Origin: Aspidapion aeneum
Lineage: Eukaryota > Arthropoda > Insecta > Coleoptera > Brentidae
Assembly (NCBI GenBank): GCA_963576565.1
Contig: OY755039.1
Span: 24,259,102-24,323,101 of the forward strand
Length of the DNA stretch: 64,000 nucleotides
Reading direction: 5' to 3'
The position numbers and the translations under genes are program-made. The number at the start of each line of letters is the position of its first letter. The stretch's first letter is position 1. Positions 32,200 to 42,539 of this stretch are shown here, piece by piece. The notes below the pieces were generated by a model. It was not told the origin of the DNA. It was given only the letters and a program-made list of their open reading frames with translations, and searched no databases.

Positions 32200-33780
32200 T
32201 TCCTTTATTAGATTTTATAAAAAGTTTTGCGGGCGTTCCTGGGCGATTTTCTATATGACCATTTATAAAAAAAAATCTGTAAAAAAAACATGGTGTAAAC
32301 TTACTAATAATGTAATAACCACTATAAAAATATATAGCAAATATAAAGCACTATTTACCCTAATACCGTATTAAAAATTTTTTTATAAAAAGCCTATTAA
32401 GTTTTGTGTTACATAATTTATAATGTAGTATACATTTTCCTTTAATTTTGTCAATTTAGGGACTCTTGATTTTCACTCTATATAATAATTGTACGGACAA
32501 ATATTTTCAAAAAACTTTCATAAAACAAAATAAAGCAACTATTCACAAATGCAATACTAAATTTTTTATCACAGAAAAATAATTATAATTTTATACCCAA
32601 TGTCCAACATGCAACATTCCACCGTGCGCCGCGCCTGCGCACATTAGATCGAGCCTATGTCAATGTTGGGACATAGGCTTCTCTAGTGAAATATGAAAAT
32701 TTAAAATTTTTGTGACACCTTTTTGATACATATACTCTCTTTTTACTTATTTTTTTTATTTCCAACTTTTAATTATTATTCAGGCTAGAAAGCACTATGT
32801 ATTTACCATTCATTTAGCGTTAACCGAAAAGCACGTGTAGATTTTCTACGGACATTATCTGAAGGTTGAGCAGGGAAGAGGGAGACAAGAGGAAGTGGAG
32901 AAAACTAGTAAAATGATTCTATTTTGTTTTTGTTTCTTACTGTTTTCTTACCGAACAACTCTAATTCACGTTTATTTGCATTCTCCCTTACTTCAATAAA
33001 TAGAATTAAAAAGTTTAGTAGTCTGGAAAAAGTTAAATACATGAATTATAAATTAATAATCAAGCTTTTTGTTCAATCAATAATCAAAAAACAAATAATT
33101 TATAAATTATTCCTGTATTTACGAAAACATAATATTATTAATAAGTACCTATTATCAAGAGATCAAGTTAAAATATTTGTGCTGTAATTGTTTTCCATAA
33201 TTGTATGTTATACTCCAGAAAGCGCGTAATTTAAATTAATAATTAATATTTTTAAATATTAACATTTTAAATATAATCAGTATTAATTTTTTTTTCTTAC
33301 AAAATATAAATTTTAGAAATAAGAAGCAAACATGAAGTGCTTTAAAAATTTTTTTTTAAGAAAAAAAATCATTATTATAAAGGAATTTGCTAGCTAGGTC
33401 CACGAGATATTAAAATTTAACCACATAGTAAAAATTATGAGGTATTATACTGAAGCTAAAACATGTTTTTTTAACATTCAATATGTTGGGATAAACTTCA
33501 GTTGTGTGGAAAATATGGTATAGTGAAAGAACAACAAATAGGTATACAGTGATTTTAATAAAGCACCACAAAATTAGATAAGAAAAGTAAACTAAAAAAG
33601 AAAAAAATTGTTCCTCGTCTTCGATAATTTAAAAAAAAAATTCGGGAAATAATTTAACTTCTTACTTTATTACTGGTAAAAATAAAACATTTGGTGTTTC
33701 CTGACCTATACAGGATCCCAGATAGAAGTATGGGTATTTCGTAAACGGTAAATGATACAATTTTGGTTAATTGATAAAAA
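32200..33780. other. AT-rich stretch, no gene seen
   Basis: A GC-richer island at 32617-32695 (around CCGTGCGCCGCGCCTGCGC) contains the inverted pair GCCTATGTC/GACATAGGC. The 87-codon frame at 32924 is Lys/Ile-rich and featureless. Confidence 0.5.
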
Positions 33781-33782
33781 AG

Positions 33783-33822
33783 TGGCATCAGACGCATCGA
33801 AATTTAAACTATCTTCAGATGT
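33783..33822 (-). ncRNA. Decayed hammerhead-like motif
   Basis: On the minus strand it reads CTGAAGAT, then a weak A/T stem, then CGATGCGTC where CGAAACGTC would be expected. Two changes in the GAAA box should abolish activity. It is listed because of the cluster with the two motifs downstream. Confidence 0.3.
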
Positions 33823-34221
33823 TTTTAAAATATTGAGCAAAAACTAAAAGCTGTGTTTATTTAAAAACAAAAATATTTTCGTCAAATAAAAAACAAATTT
33901 TATAAACTTTAGTAATTTTCTATTAGAAACCACGGCTAATTGAATTGCGTTAACGATTTTTTTTAGGCTTTTTAGTTTTCTTGTAATCATAGCAAACTGT
34001 GTTATTTCTTACGTCCGCCATATTGGAATTATACCCGATTAAATGGAGCACTAAAATAACTTTTTACCCCTGTATAACAGTTTTTCGCTTATTTGTCATG
34101 CCTACGTACATAACTATCTGACAAATTAATTATTTGATTTATATGTAAAGACATTATTTTTTAACTTGACTTTTTTAACTGTGGCGAAAAAGAATGAAAA
34201 TTCCTAAAATTTATCTCTGTT

Positions 34222-34254
34222 AATGATAGTAAAGTTAACAACTGAAACGTTATT
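34222..34254 (+). ncRNA. Decayed hammerhead-like motif
   Basis: Reads TTAATGATAG, then ACAACTGAAACGTTA. It aligns with the better copy at 35366-35398 (TTGATGATGG...AAACTGAAACGTC), but the core G and the cleavage-site C are changed. Confidence 0.3.
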
Positions 34255-34516
34255 TATGATTTAACTGAAATTAAGACCAAAAACTAAAAACCGATGAGAA
34301 ACGATAAAATTAATTAAAGTATTATAATATTAATATTTATAATATTTGAAAATCACCCCAGAAGGGATTAATTAGAACTGAAACTCAGCACAGGTACTAA
34401 TTTTACCATGCATATGAATAACAACTACCTCATTTATATAATCATACCAAGTACGTATCATTAGGTTCTCCACCGTTCTTATATTATAACAAAAAAAGAA
34501 AGATTAATATAAAATA

Positions 34517-35057
34517 AGTGGTGTAAAAGTGAGACACCCAAATCCCGTTTAAAAATGAGACACTTAAATTTAAAATACCAATAATTGAATTTCAAAAGAT
34601 CTCCTATTATAAACTAATAGCAGCAGTTGTAAGAACCTCATACCTACAATTTATTTTATTTTTTTATAAAAAATAAATTTGTAATTAAAATTACAAAATT
34701 CATAACCTTATTTGCGGTATAAAACATTTAAAAACGTTACCGAAACTTTTGTCGTGTAAGTTCGTAGATCGGTTTTCCTATAAATAAATATATTTAAAAA
34801 ACAAAAACTTATGTCTCAATTTTACGCTGGATGTCTTATTTTTGGTTTAGACGGAGATTCGACTGTTTATACGTAAGTTTTGTAAACACTGTCTCATATT
34901 TCGCCTAATCTTATTTTTGAACGTTTTTAAGGTAAAATATGAGACACAGTTTTAATTTTTTTTCTCATGTTATAGGTCAAACAATATTTTTCTGATTGAG
35001 GAGTCTAAAATCTTAAAAATATAAAAGATTTAAAAAGCGTCTCATTTTTACACCACT
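34517..35057. mobile_element. TIR element with repeated GAGAC motifs
   Basis: Terminal inverted repeats of about 19 bp, AGTGGTGTAAAAGTGAGAC at 34517 and the complement of AGTGGTGTAAAAATGAGAC at 35039-35057. Inside, the TGAGAC/GTCTCA word recurs at about 34557, 34812, 34891 and 34939 in both orientations. No transposase frame is present. The target duplication is unclear. Confidence 0.65.
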
Positions 35058-35213
35058 AAAGTCCAATTATTTTCAATTTTGAAACCTTTATATATTAAAT
35101 TTAATTAGCAGTATAACTGAGGAAATATCAAAAATAATTGAAAAACTTTAAAACTCTTAACAAATTAAATAAATAATTGGCAAACATTTAAGAGATTGTA
35201 AATTATTTTAGTC

Positions 35214-35466
35214 ACAAACAAAAAAGAGAGAATTTTATTTGATCGATTCCCAGGATGCAAAATAATTTGCAATTTTAACGGTCAGGAATATTTTAAAATA
35301 CAGAAAATGCCAGGGATTCAAGGCATGAATGGTTCTACGGAAAAGTACAATGTACAAAGAAGAATAGTTTGATGATGGTTGTAATAAACTGAAACGTCAG
35401 AAACAAAAAAGAGAGATTTTTATTTGACCGTTTCCCAGGAACTAAAATAATTTACAACTTTTATTA
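35214..35466 (+). repeat. 185-bp tandem unit (about 1.4 copies) carrying a hammerhead-like motif
   Basis: The block just after GTC at 35211-35213 recurs just after GTC at 35396-35398: CA(G)AAACAAAAAAGAGAG, then TTTTATTTGA, then TTCCCAGGA and AAAATAATTT, about 68 bp in all. The unit boundary coincides with the predicted cleavage site, the arrangement known from hammerhead retrozymes and Penelope-like termini. No frame inside. Confidence 0.65.
35366..35398 (+). ncRNA. Hammerhead-ribozyme-like motif in tandem unit
   Basis: Core TTGATGA (35369-35375; T3-G8 wobble in place of C3-G8), one extra T, helix II GGTT/AACT with loop GTAATA, then GAAAC and GTC (35396-35398). Helix I is weak. Confidence 0.45.
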
Positions 35467-35469
35467 TAT

Positions 35470-37020
35470 GTTGCTGGAATAGCGCAGTTTTTTTCTTATT
35501 TAACCAAAATTGTATCTCTTACGCTTTCCAAAATCTCGATGTAGATATTTTTAGCTGGGGCACCAAGTACCCTGTATTTACAAAACGTTTTTTCATTTTT
35601 TTTGTCACAAATTTTATCGAATCTACTTTATCCTCGGGTTTATCGATTTGAACGACTATATTTTGACATTTTTGAGAATATAACGTGATCATGGACGTGA
35701 GCTGAGCTGTTATGGTGACTACAAAAAATTATGTTATATATTTTTTTATTTCATCCTGTAAGAGTAATTCAATAATTACAGTATTTTGAAAAATCATATT
35801 AATTAAGACAAATATAAAACTGTTTTAAGCCATTTCTTTTTTTTTTCTTAAACTTGAGATAGTTATAGCCGAGGTTACAGCAAGCGAAGAATAAATATTT
35901 GCATACATTTGTTTTATTAATTTCTTCGTCAAAAGAAGCATTAGATTTGTGCAAAATTTAAACGGTCGAATTTTCAAAACTTTGGATCTAGGCGTGTTAA
36001 TAGGAGACTCATTTTTCTTTTCCGTCTTCTAATATTGTTACGCACGTAAAATATATTATTGTGTGTTTTTTACCCTCGTGCAAAAAATATTGTTCCCACT
36101 CAACATTTGCGGAAGGTGTCTATCTCACAATTGAATTTTAATTTATTTACTTTAAACTTTAATTTATTTTAAACATTATTACCAACAAGCGCGAATCTGA
36201 GCCAAAATCTGGGAGGGGGGTACTGTTCGACGGAAACACTATTTATATAATTTTTTTTCTAGGAGGGATAATTATGCGCTTAGCCCGATATATATAAATA
36301 AAGTTAATTCTTGAACTAAGCTTTGTTGAACTCCCCAATACACAAGTTCTATAGCCATAAAAAAATATCGTCCAGAAATGTTAAATATTTTTCCTCACTT
36401 TAGTTAAAAAAAAAACATTTAAAATTAAAATTTCCAGAATAGTAGTTAAAAATTTACGCCATAACCTGCAATCATAATTTGCAAAAATGTTTAAAAGCGA
36501 TACTCCAGCTCTCGGCGTAGCCCATGAACTTTGGCAAAAGCTGATCGTATTTTCTGATGCTATTCGCAAGTTTGGAGAGCACTTTTCCACGTTATCATGC
36601 GCTACATTTTAACGAACATATGTTTCAAAATAATTATTTACCTAAACTACTTTTAATAGAGAGATACTTAGAACTAGGTAGTGATTTTTTCTGACCCTTG
36701 AAAGCTTAAATTAAAGGCACCTCTTCACATGACGACAGCTTTCCAGTTCGTGACAATCATCTTGGTGCTTATTGCCGCAACACTGCATGCATTAGTGTTG
36801 GTCTTTCAGATTTTCAACTTCCAAAAAAAATAGAGTTTCGTGTTCTTATTAAACCAGGGTCTTTACATCCTAACAAAGTTGATATTGTCCAAACATATAT
36901 TATGTTGTTTTTTGTTATATGTTCATGTTTCTAAATTAACAATTTCATTTTTTAATATAGATTTATAATTTATATTTTTTAAATAACAATGCCACTTCAT
37001 TAGAAATGGCGTACATTGGT
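35470..37020. other. No gene seen
   Basis: AT-rich sequence. The minus-strand frame 36381-36590 has no recognisable motif. Confidence 0.45.
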
Positions 37021-37021
37021 A

Positions 37022-37508
37022 TACAAGGTATTCCAAGTGTCCACTACTGCTAACTTTTTATTATTAAAGATAGAAAATAGTTTGAATTGGCAAACTAACA
37101 TAATTTTTGATGCTCTTTAAGATAATTAAATCAAAAAAATTATTTAAGCATCGCGTTTTGAAGTTTTTTCAAAAAATACTTTAAAAAGAATTAATTGAAC
37201 CCCTGTATTTTATAATTTTTTCAATTCTAAATAAAAATTGTCTTATATTTTATTTTCTTAAACTTAATATAACGAAGATATTTTATATTCAAAATAAATT
37301 TAAAATTTAAAAAAGTGTAATTTTTAAATTTTAAAAATATCACAAAAATTTATAATATAATAGGGTGTTAAAAACTCTAAAACTCAAAAGTGCAATGTTC
37401 GATTTAAGCATCATAAAGTGCGTTAAAAATTCCACTAGTTTGCCAGTTTTTTCTCTTTAATAATAACAAAGTTAGCAATGGTGGAAACTTAACTTGGAAC
37501 ACCCTGTA
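37022..37508. mobile_element. MITE with ACAGGGTGTTCC-type ends
   Basis: Left end TACAAGGTATTCCAAGTGTC and right end GGAACACCCTGTA are imperfect inverted repeats. They extend inward to GCTAACTTTTTATTATTAAAG and its complement at about 37455-37475, about 50 bp in total. A similar single end lies at about 29270. No coding frame. Confidence 0.6.
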
Positions 37509-37509
37509 T

Positions 37510-38240
37510 TCTATCTATTATTTCTATATCGCATTATACCACTACATATGATACGTATTTCACTTTGCTAGATCCACCCACATATAGGGAATATGTTTTC
37601 TAAAGGGCAAACATGCTATTTAATATTTTCAAGTAGCAGTGAAAGCAGATGCTGCTGTTTTTCAATAGTACTTTCCTCAATGGAACTTTCTATCGGAAAA
37701 ACAATGGAATAGTTTTAAAAATATGGATAAGTAGGTAATTTTAACAATAACTTTTATTAGGGTGGTCAAGTTAGCCCGGTAGTATTATAAAATATTTTGT
37801 TAAATTAACAATATTTATCAAGCTAATAACTTTACTGCACCATTTTTTTGTGTATACATTTCTTTTTACGTGTCAATATTATTTTTTATGTGTTAATCGC
37901 ACCCAATCCAAGAAATCAGCTGATTTTTAAGGAATTGAGGCCAGTATTTTCTTTCTTAATCTTAATAAAAAATAAATTACACAAATGAGAGAGAAAGACA
38001 AAGAACAAATATATTTGGGGAATTATATTATTTAAAATATGACAAAACTTAAATACAAGGGAAGATAGAATGCTAAATTATAATCTTATCTTTCAGCTAT
38101 AATCAGATTCCTTGTGCGGCCCATTATCACAACAAAACAATGATTTACAAATGCAATATTTTCCCACCCGTCTTGCGATGATGGGGGAAAGGAAATACAA
38201 TAGAAAATGACCGACTGATTAGGGGGTAATTTGGTAACGG
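37510..38240. other. No gene seen
   Basis: AT-rich spacer without a credible frame or repeat. Confidence 0.45.
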
Positions 38241-38248
38241 AGACTTAC

Positions 38249-38553
38249 CTATTCCTTTTAACTAGACTTATAATAATACCATAGCACAGTGTAGAAAAAA
38301 TAACAAAGCCGATTGCTCTTCTCGGGATCAGAGCGTATAATATTAGGATCGTTCCATCATCCCGTTCGACAGTTATAAAACCGTACGAGAAGTTATAATG
38401 CGAGCCCAACCAATACCAAACCTGTTTTAATGCTGTTTTGGTTAGATGGAACGACCAAATAACTAGTCTAAAAAATGAATGCTGTTGGCGTAGTAATCGA
38501 TTTACTTCAGTCATGTGATCATATTCTAGAGAGTTAAATTTAAAGTCACGTGA
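38249..38553 (-). CDS. Candidate orphan exon (unrecognised protein)
   Basis: Minus-strand reading frame bounded by a good acceptor (CCTTTCTTTCAG, 38565-38554) and a consensus donor (AG then GTAAGT, 38248-38243). It encodes about 101 residues starting SRDFKFNSLEYDHMTEVN. The first Met would be at 38514. The C-terminal part is hydrophobic (AIGFVIFSTLCYGIIISLV), a possible membrane segment. Residues around GFITVERDDGTILIL resemble GFMTVECPDGTQLLC of the plus-strand frame at 39599-39814, so the two share ancestry. No family is recognised, and no neighbouring exons are identified in the window. It could be a host gene exon or a mobile-element gene piece; the splice signals may be chance. Confidence 0.35.
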
Positions 38554-39598
38554 CTGAAAGAAAGGTTTCGTCGTCTCGCGTAAAGGTAAATCGAAGGCAA
38601 ATCATGAATTCGAGAGCTCTAAATTTAAGTTGTACACAGAAAAAAGAGATTTGTAAATTACTTTGCGAAACAGGTTATTGTAAGTAAATTTTATTTAAAA
38701 AAATTACGGTTACTCTAGTTTTATTTATTACACATATGTACATTTTTAATTTTATTAATTTAATTTATATTCACAAACTATACTACTACAGACTGCCTAA
38801 TAAACTAAATATACCAAAAATACCAACTTGCATTGACACATATTTCTGGGCATAATTTTGTAATGTTTTATGTCAAATTTATATATTTATTTATTTGTAT
38901 TTCATAATTTGATTTTTACAAGATATTTGTGAAATTACCTACATGTTATAGATCGTGATACTTCTAAGAAGTAGAAGAAAATCAAATTTTGTAGCTTGTA
39001 CTTTATTAAGTATATGAGTTTATCACCTTTTGTTATTTAAGAACCGCCAGGGTCGTAAGCAAGAAAAAACTTCTGAGAACGATTAAAAAATCTCCATAAA
39101 AATTTGCATATGTATTGTGCAATTTGGATTACCCTTTATCCCCTCCCTAGGTATGGCCTTGAGAATCACTGTAATTGAAGAAAGTTAGGACATACCAGAT
39201 ATTAAAAATTATTTAAATATATTTGTATATTTACGTGGCTTTTCCGGCATTTTGTCATGTGTTAAAATTCAATTTATTTTTCCCTTAATGCCTTAATTTA
39301 AATTTTTTGGGTAATTCACTGTTTTTTGAAATTTTCTCAGACAAATGTAAATTTAATATAATATTATGGTATATTTTTATCAAAGGTGATCCAAACAAGG
39401 TGTGTTGTCACGAAGTGGACAAGAATTTACATACAATTTTTCCAGTGCAACATATCATAAACAGACAAAGAAAGGAGTAAAATGCAAACATTTCTAATGC
39501 GTCTGTCCTCAAATCTAGTATTTCGGAGGACTCCGAAACCGGTTCAAGTGGCCTGATGTAACGGAAAACTGACTGTCCGATAACAGTACAACGTCGAC

Positions 39599-39814
39599 CT
39601 GGAACGTAAATTTGATTTTTCGGACGGTTTTATGACTGTCGAATGTCCTGATGGAACGCAACTATTATGTCTACCAGATGGAAAGAGAAGAAGAAGTCCG
39701 TACAAAGCGGATAACTCAGGCAAAGTGGAGAGTCCCACCGCTCTTATACTAAACGTATTCGATGACCACTACCACAAAGTATATAGCCTGTGCAACTACG
39801 TAGCGTCTGATTAA
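39599..39814 (+). CDS. Short unrecognised ORF related to 38249-38553
   Basis: Open from a TAA just before to a stop at 39812-39814, about 70 codons. The only Met (39632) begins MTVECPDGTQLLCLPDGKRR, and the frame ends VYSLCNYVASD. Codon use is less AT-biased than the surroundings. The piece GFMTVE.PDGT.L matches the minus-strand frame 1.2 kb away at the protein and DNA level over about 120 bp. The upstream part of the shared region is frameshifted here, which suggests a broken paralogue. Function unknown. Confidence 0.35.
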   Translation: MERKFDFSDGFMTVECPDGTQLLCLPDGKRRRSPYKADNSGKVESPTALILNVFDDHYHKVYSLCNYVASD

Positions 39815-39819
39815 TTAGA

Positions 39820-40865
39820 ATTATTTAAAATATCAGCAAGCGATTAAAGAGTTTTATTTTATAACACTGTTTTTTTAACTACTTTTTGAAGAAAACTTTC
39901 TGCTGTGTTCATTTTCTCGGCAAATAGTGTTTTGCTATTTGTAAAATAAGTAAGTAATAGATTGGTTTAATTAGGATTATTATTACTTTTCTACTTTTGT
40001 TTATTTTGGTTTTTTATGGTGGTACGATTTTTATAGCCCTGAACAGGTTTTTTTTCTAGTCTACGAGGCAGTGTATTGTTTAGTGTTTAAACATTCATGC
40101 TGCACGGAAAAAAACAATACGAGTAATACGACTAACTGATGAACGCTAAATGTCCAACATTGGCCCTATCTCAATTCGAAGGCGCCAACAAAAAAATGGT
40201 AAATACTCAATAGGCGGCAACGTGTTCTACGCTGCATTGGGTTTTAGTGGCCCATTCTTCGTGTCGCGTCGAGTCGGAGTGTGATCCATAGAATTGCACA
40301 GGGTTTCCAAATTTCATATAATTATTTAGCTAAACAGAAATGCATAAAATAAAATAAAAACCTATAAAGATGTTTTAAAAATGAGAAAGAAACGTGTTTT
40401 TGCGGAAAAATAGAGTAGTGCCCAAGAGTGCCCTGGCACAAAGCTACCCCAGCCAGAGCAATCAAAATCGACGTGTCTTAAGATTTTTTTAAAAACTGAT
40501 TCTTAATACTCCAAATAAGCCCTGGTACGATTTCTCCGGGCCACCCTGTATAATAATTTTACTTTTTGAGGTTTTAGTAAAAATGGAAGTTATTAGTTTA
40601 CAGGTAGGGAAAATTGACCAACCTAGGGGCGCGTTTTTTTCAAAGACCTGTTCAAAGTACCAGATTTTAATTAGAAAATCTTTCTGGGTAGCTATTCCGG
40701 GTCTTGAACGATGTGCCCATCCACATCACACGCTTTGATCAATAGCAAGTTCTGAGCGGTCGCGTGTTGTGTGAAATGACTTGTCTGGACAAATGGCATA
40801 GGCGCCCGCTCTTCAGAGTTAGTGAATTTTACGCGTCTTTTTTTTTTACGGGTATGCGCACTCGC
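39820..40865. other. No gene seen
   Basis: Mixed composition. A moderately GC-rich patch at 40180-40300 and the string GGCCACCCTGTATAATA at 40540, a common insect MITE-end motif, are the only notes. Confidence 0.4.
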
Positions 40866-40869
40866 AAGG

Positions 40870-41690
40870 AGATCCCTATCACGCTCGAGAAGCGGCAAGT
40901 GCGCGGAAATGTTGGTGTGTGTTGGTTTTGAAACGGTTCAGGTTGTCACCTGCAGGGAAAACTGTCGCAGGGAGTTTATTCCACAGCGATGCTGTTCTCC
41001 AGAGATATGAATTCTGATATAATGAGGTTCTTGGTGCCTCTATTTTGACAATAAATTGATGGTTACCGTCTGTTTGACGTGTTCGCCTAGTAGGTGCTAC
41101 TCCCCGGGGGGATCATACGTGCCAACTCTTCAGAGCATTTTCCGTGATAATTACCTGTAGAAGAGAGATAGATCGCCCACAGTTCTTCGATGTTCGAGAC
41201 TATCCAAGCTACGGGTAAGTGCGGGGTCATTGATCAGCTTGATAGCTCGTTTTTGCACGGTGTTCAAAAGCATTAAGGTATGTTTGGGTGCCGCACTCCA
41301 TTTAAGTGAGCAGTACTCCATAGTTGGTCGAATCTGGGCTTTGTAGAGTGTCAGCAGTTGGCTTGGTGTATACAGATGTCTTGTACGAAATAGCACCCCA
41401 AGCTTTTGGGACGCCCTTTTAGCTATATCTGCCACGTGACTGTGCCAAGACATGTTGGTCTCTGCAGTGACTCCTAAGATGTTCAACTGGCTCTGCAATG
41501 CGACAGCACTTCCAGATAGCATGATGTTTGGCTCACCGGTGCTGGTCTTTTTTGAAAACAGGGCTGCTTGGGTTTTCTGCGCGTTGAACTGCTTGGGGGA
41601 AATCTGTTCTCCTGCCTCGTACCGACTAAACGTTTTTTCGGTCGGATCGAAGAGAAGCTTGCGCAGTGGAAGTATTTTCTCATCGTGATG
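40870..41690 (-). pseudogene. LINE ORF2 C-terminal fragment
   Basis: Minus-strand relic. From the 5' side: SRYEAGEQISP and FNAQKTQAALFSKKTS (about 41660-41560, its own frame), then the open stretch 41522-41151 with LSGSAVALQSQLNILGV, LGVLFRTRHLYTP, AQIRPTMEYCSLKWS and DSLEHRRTVGDLSLFYR. Near 41000-40910 another frame gives RTASLWNKLPATVFP and FKTNTHQHFRAL, the usual end of Jockey/R1-like ORF2. The catalytic part of the RT is missing. At least two frameshifts separate the parts. Confidence 0.8.
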
Positions 41691-41699
41691 GCTTGGAGC

Positions 41700-42130
41700 T
41701 ATTTTAAAGCTTGCCAGAACAGCAAAAATTTATAAAAAAATTTTACCCACCGCCATGTAATTTAGTTTTTTTATTTTTCCTTGAAAATGTCCCTAGGTAC
41801 ATTTACTTTATTTACCTAGGGTCAAGCTGTTTTTTACCCAGAGACCTTAATATAAAATATACTCTTTTTTATTATACAATTTGACATTATGAAAATATTT
41901 CTTTTCCTTTAAAATAAAACGTTACCAAAAAATATATGTAAGGAGGTACCTGGAGACAGTGACGTGTAGTATGTACGTAGAAACAAAAAAATGTGGTAAA
42001 ACTATAACACCACTTAACGTTCCAAGGTACATATAACGTTTTTGGCTCATTTTTATAGCCAAATTGCTTTACTTATTAAGTATATAACACAAGACTACCA
42101 AATACACTCGTGCCAATATACATTTGCATT
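41700..42130. other. No gene seen
   Basis: AT-rich spacer. Confidence 0.4.
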
Positions 42131-42135
42131 TTTTA

Positions 42136-42495
42136 TCAGTCTTCCGGGTGTTCCAAAGTGATTCTTAAAAACCAAAGTTGTACCCCGGCTTTAATGGATT
42201 CCATTTTATACAAAGCCCTGTCCCATTCCGCCCCTAACTGTAAAGCAAGCAAATTGGACTTTCTGTAAGTCACGCAGCTGCGAGAGCACTCGTTTAAGTT
42301 CGACCCATGATTCTTTAGGGAGAAGTTGGTATCGATTTTTGCACTAGGTCCGGCGCGGAGTTTTTCAAAGGTGATGCGCGACGATGCGAGCCATCCCCGA
42401 TTTCGGCGACTTTTGGTAGGGATAGTAGAGGCCACTTTAAGCGGCGTGGTCACAAAAAAAAGAAAAGTCAGGATTTCTTTGTGGTATACATCCAT
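42136..42495 (-). other. Open 119-codon frame in a GC-richer block, unrecognised
   Basis: The minus-strand frame begins MDVYHKEILTF and ends LEHPED. The block (42130-42540) is clearly richer in GC than its surroundings. The 3' end of the frame runs through TTTGGAACACCCGGAAGAC, which looks like a transposon terminus, and the opposite strand is also partly open. I see no motif; more likely part of a mobile element than a host gene. Confidence 0.25.
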
Positions 42496-42539
42496 ATTTC
42501 GGATTCCTTTCTCGCACTTTGATAGTAGAAGCTTTTAAG

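Noticed and set aside
32924..33187. 87-codon + frame
   Set aside because: Lys/Ile/Leu-rich AT noise with no recognisable motif or flanking signal.
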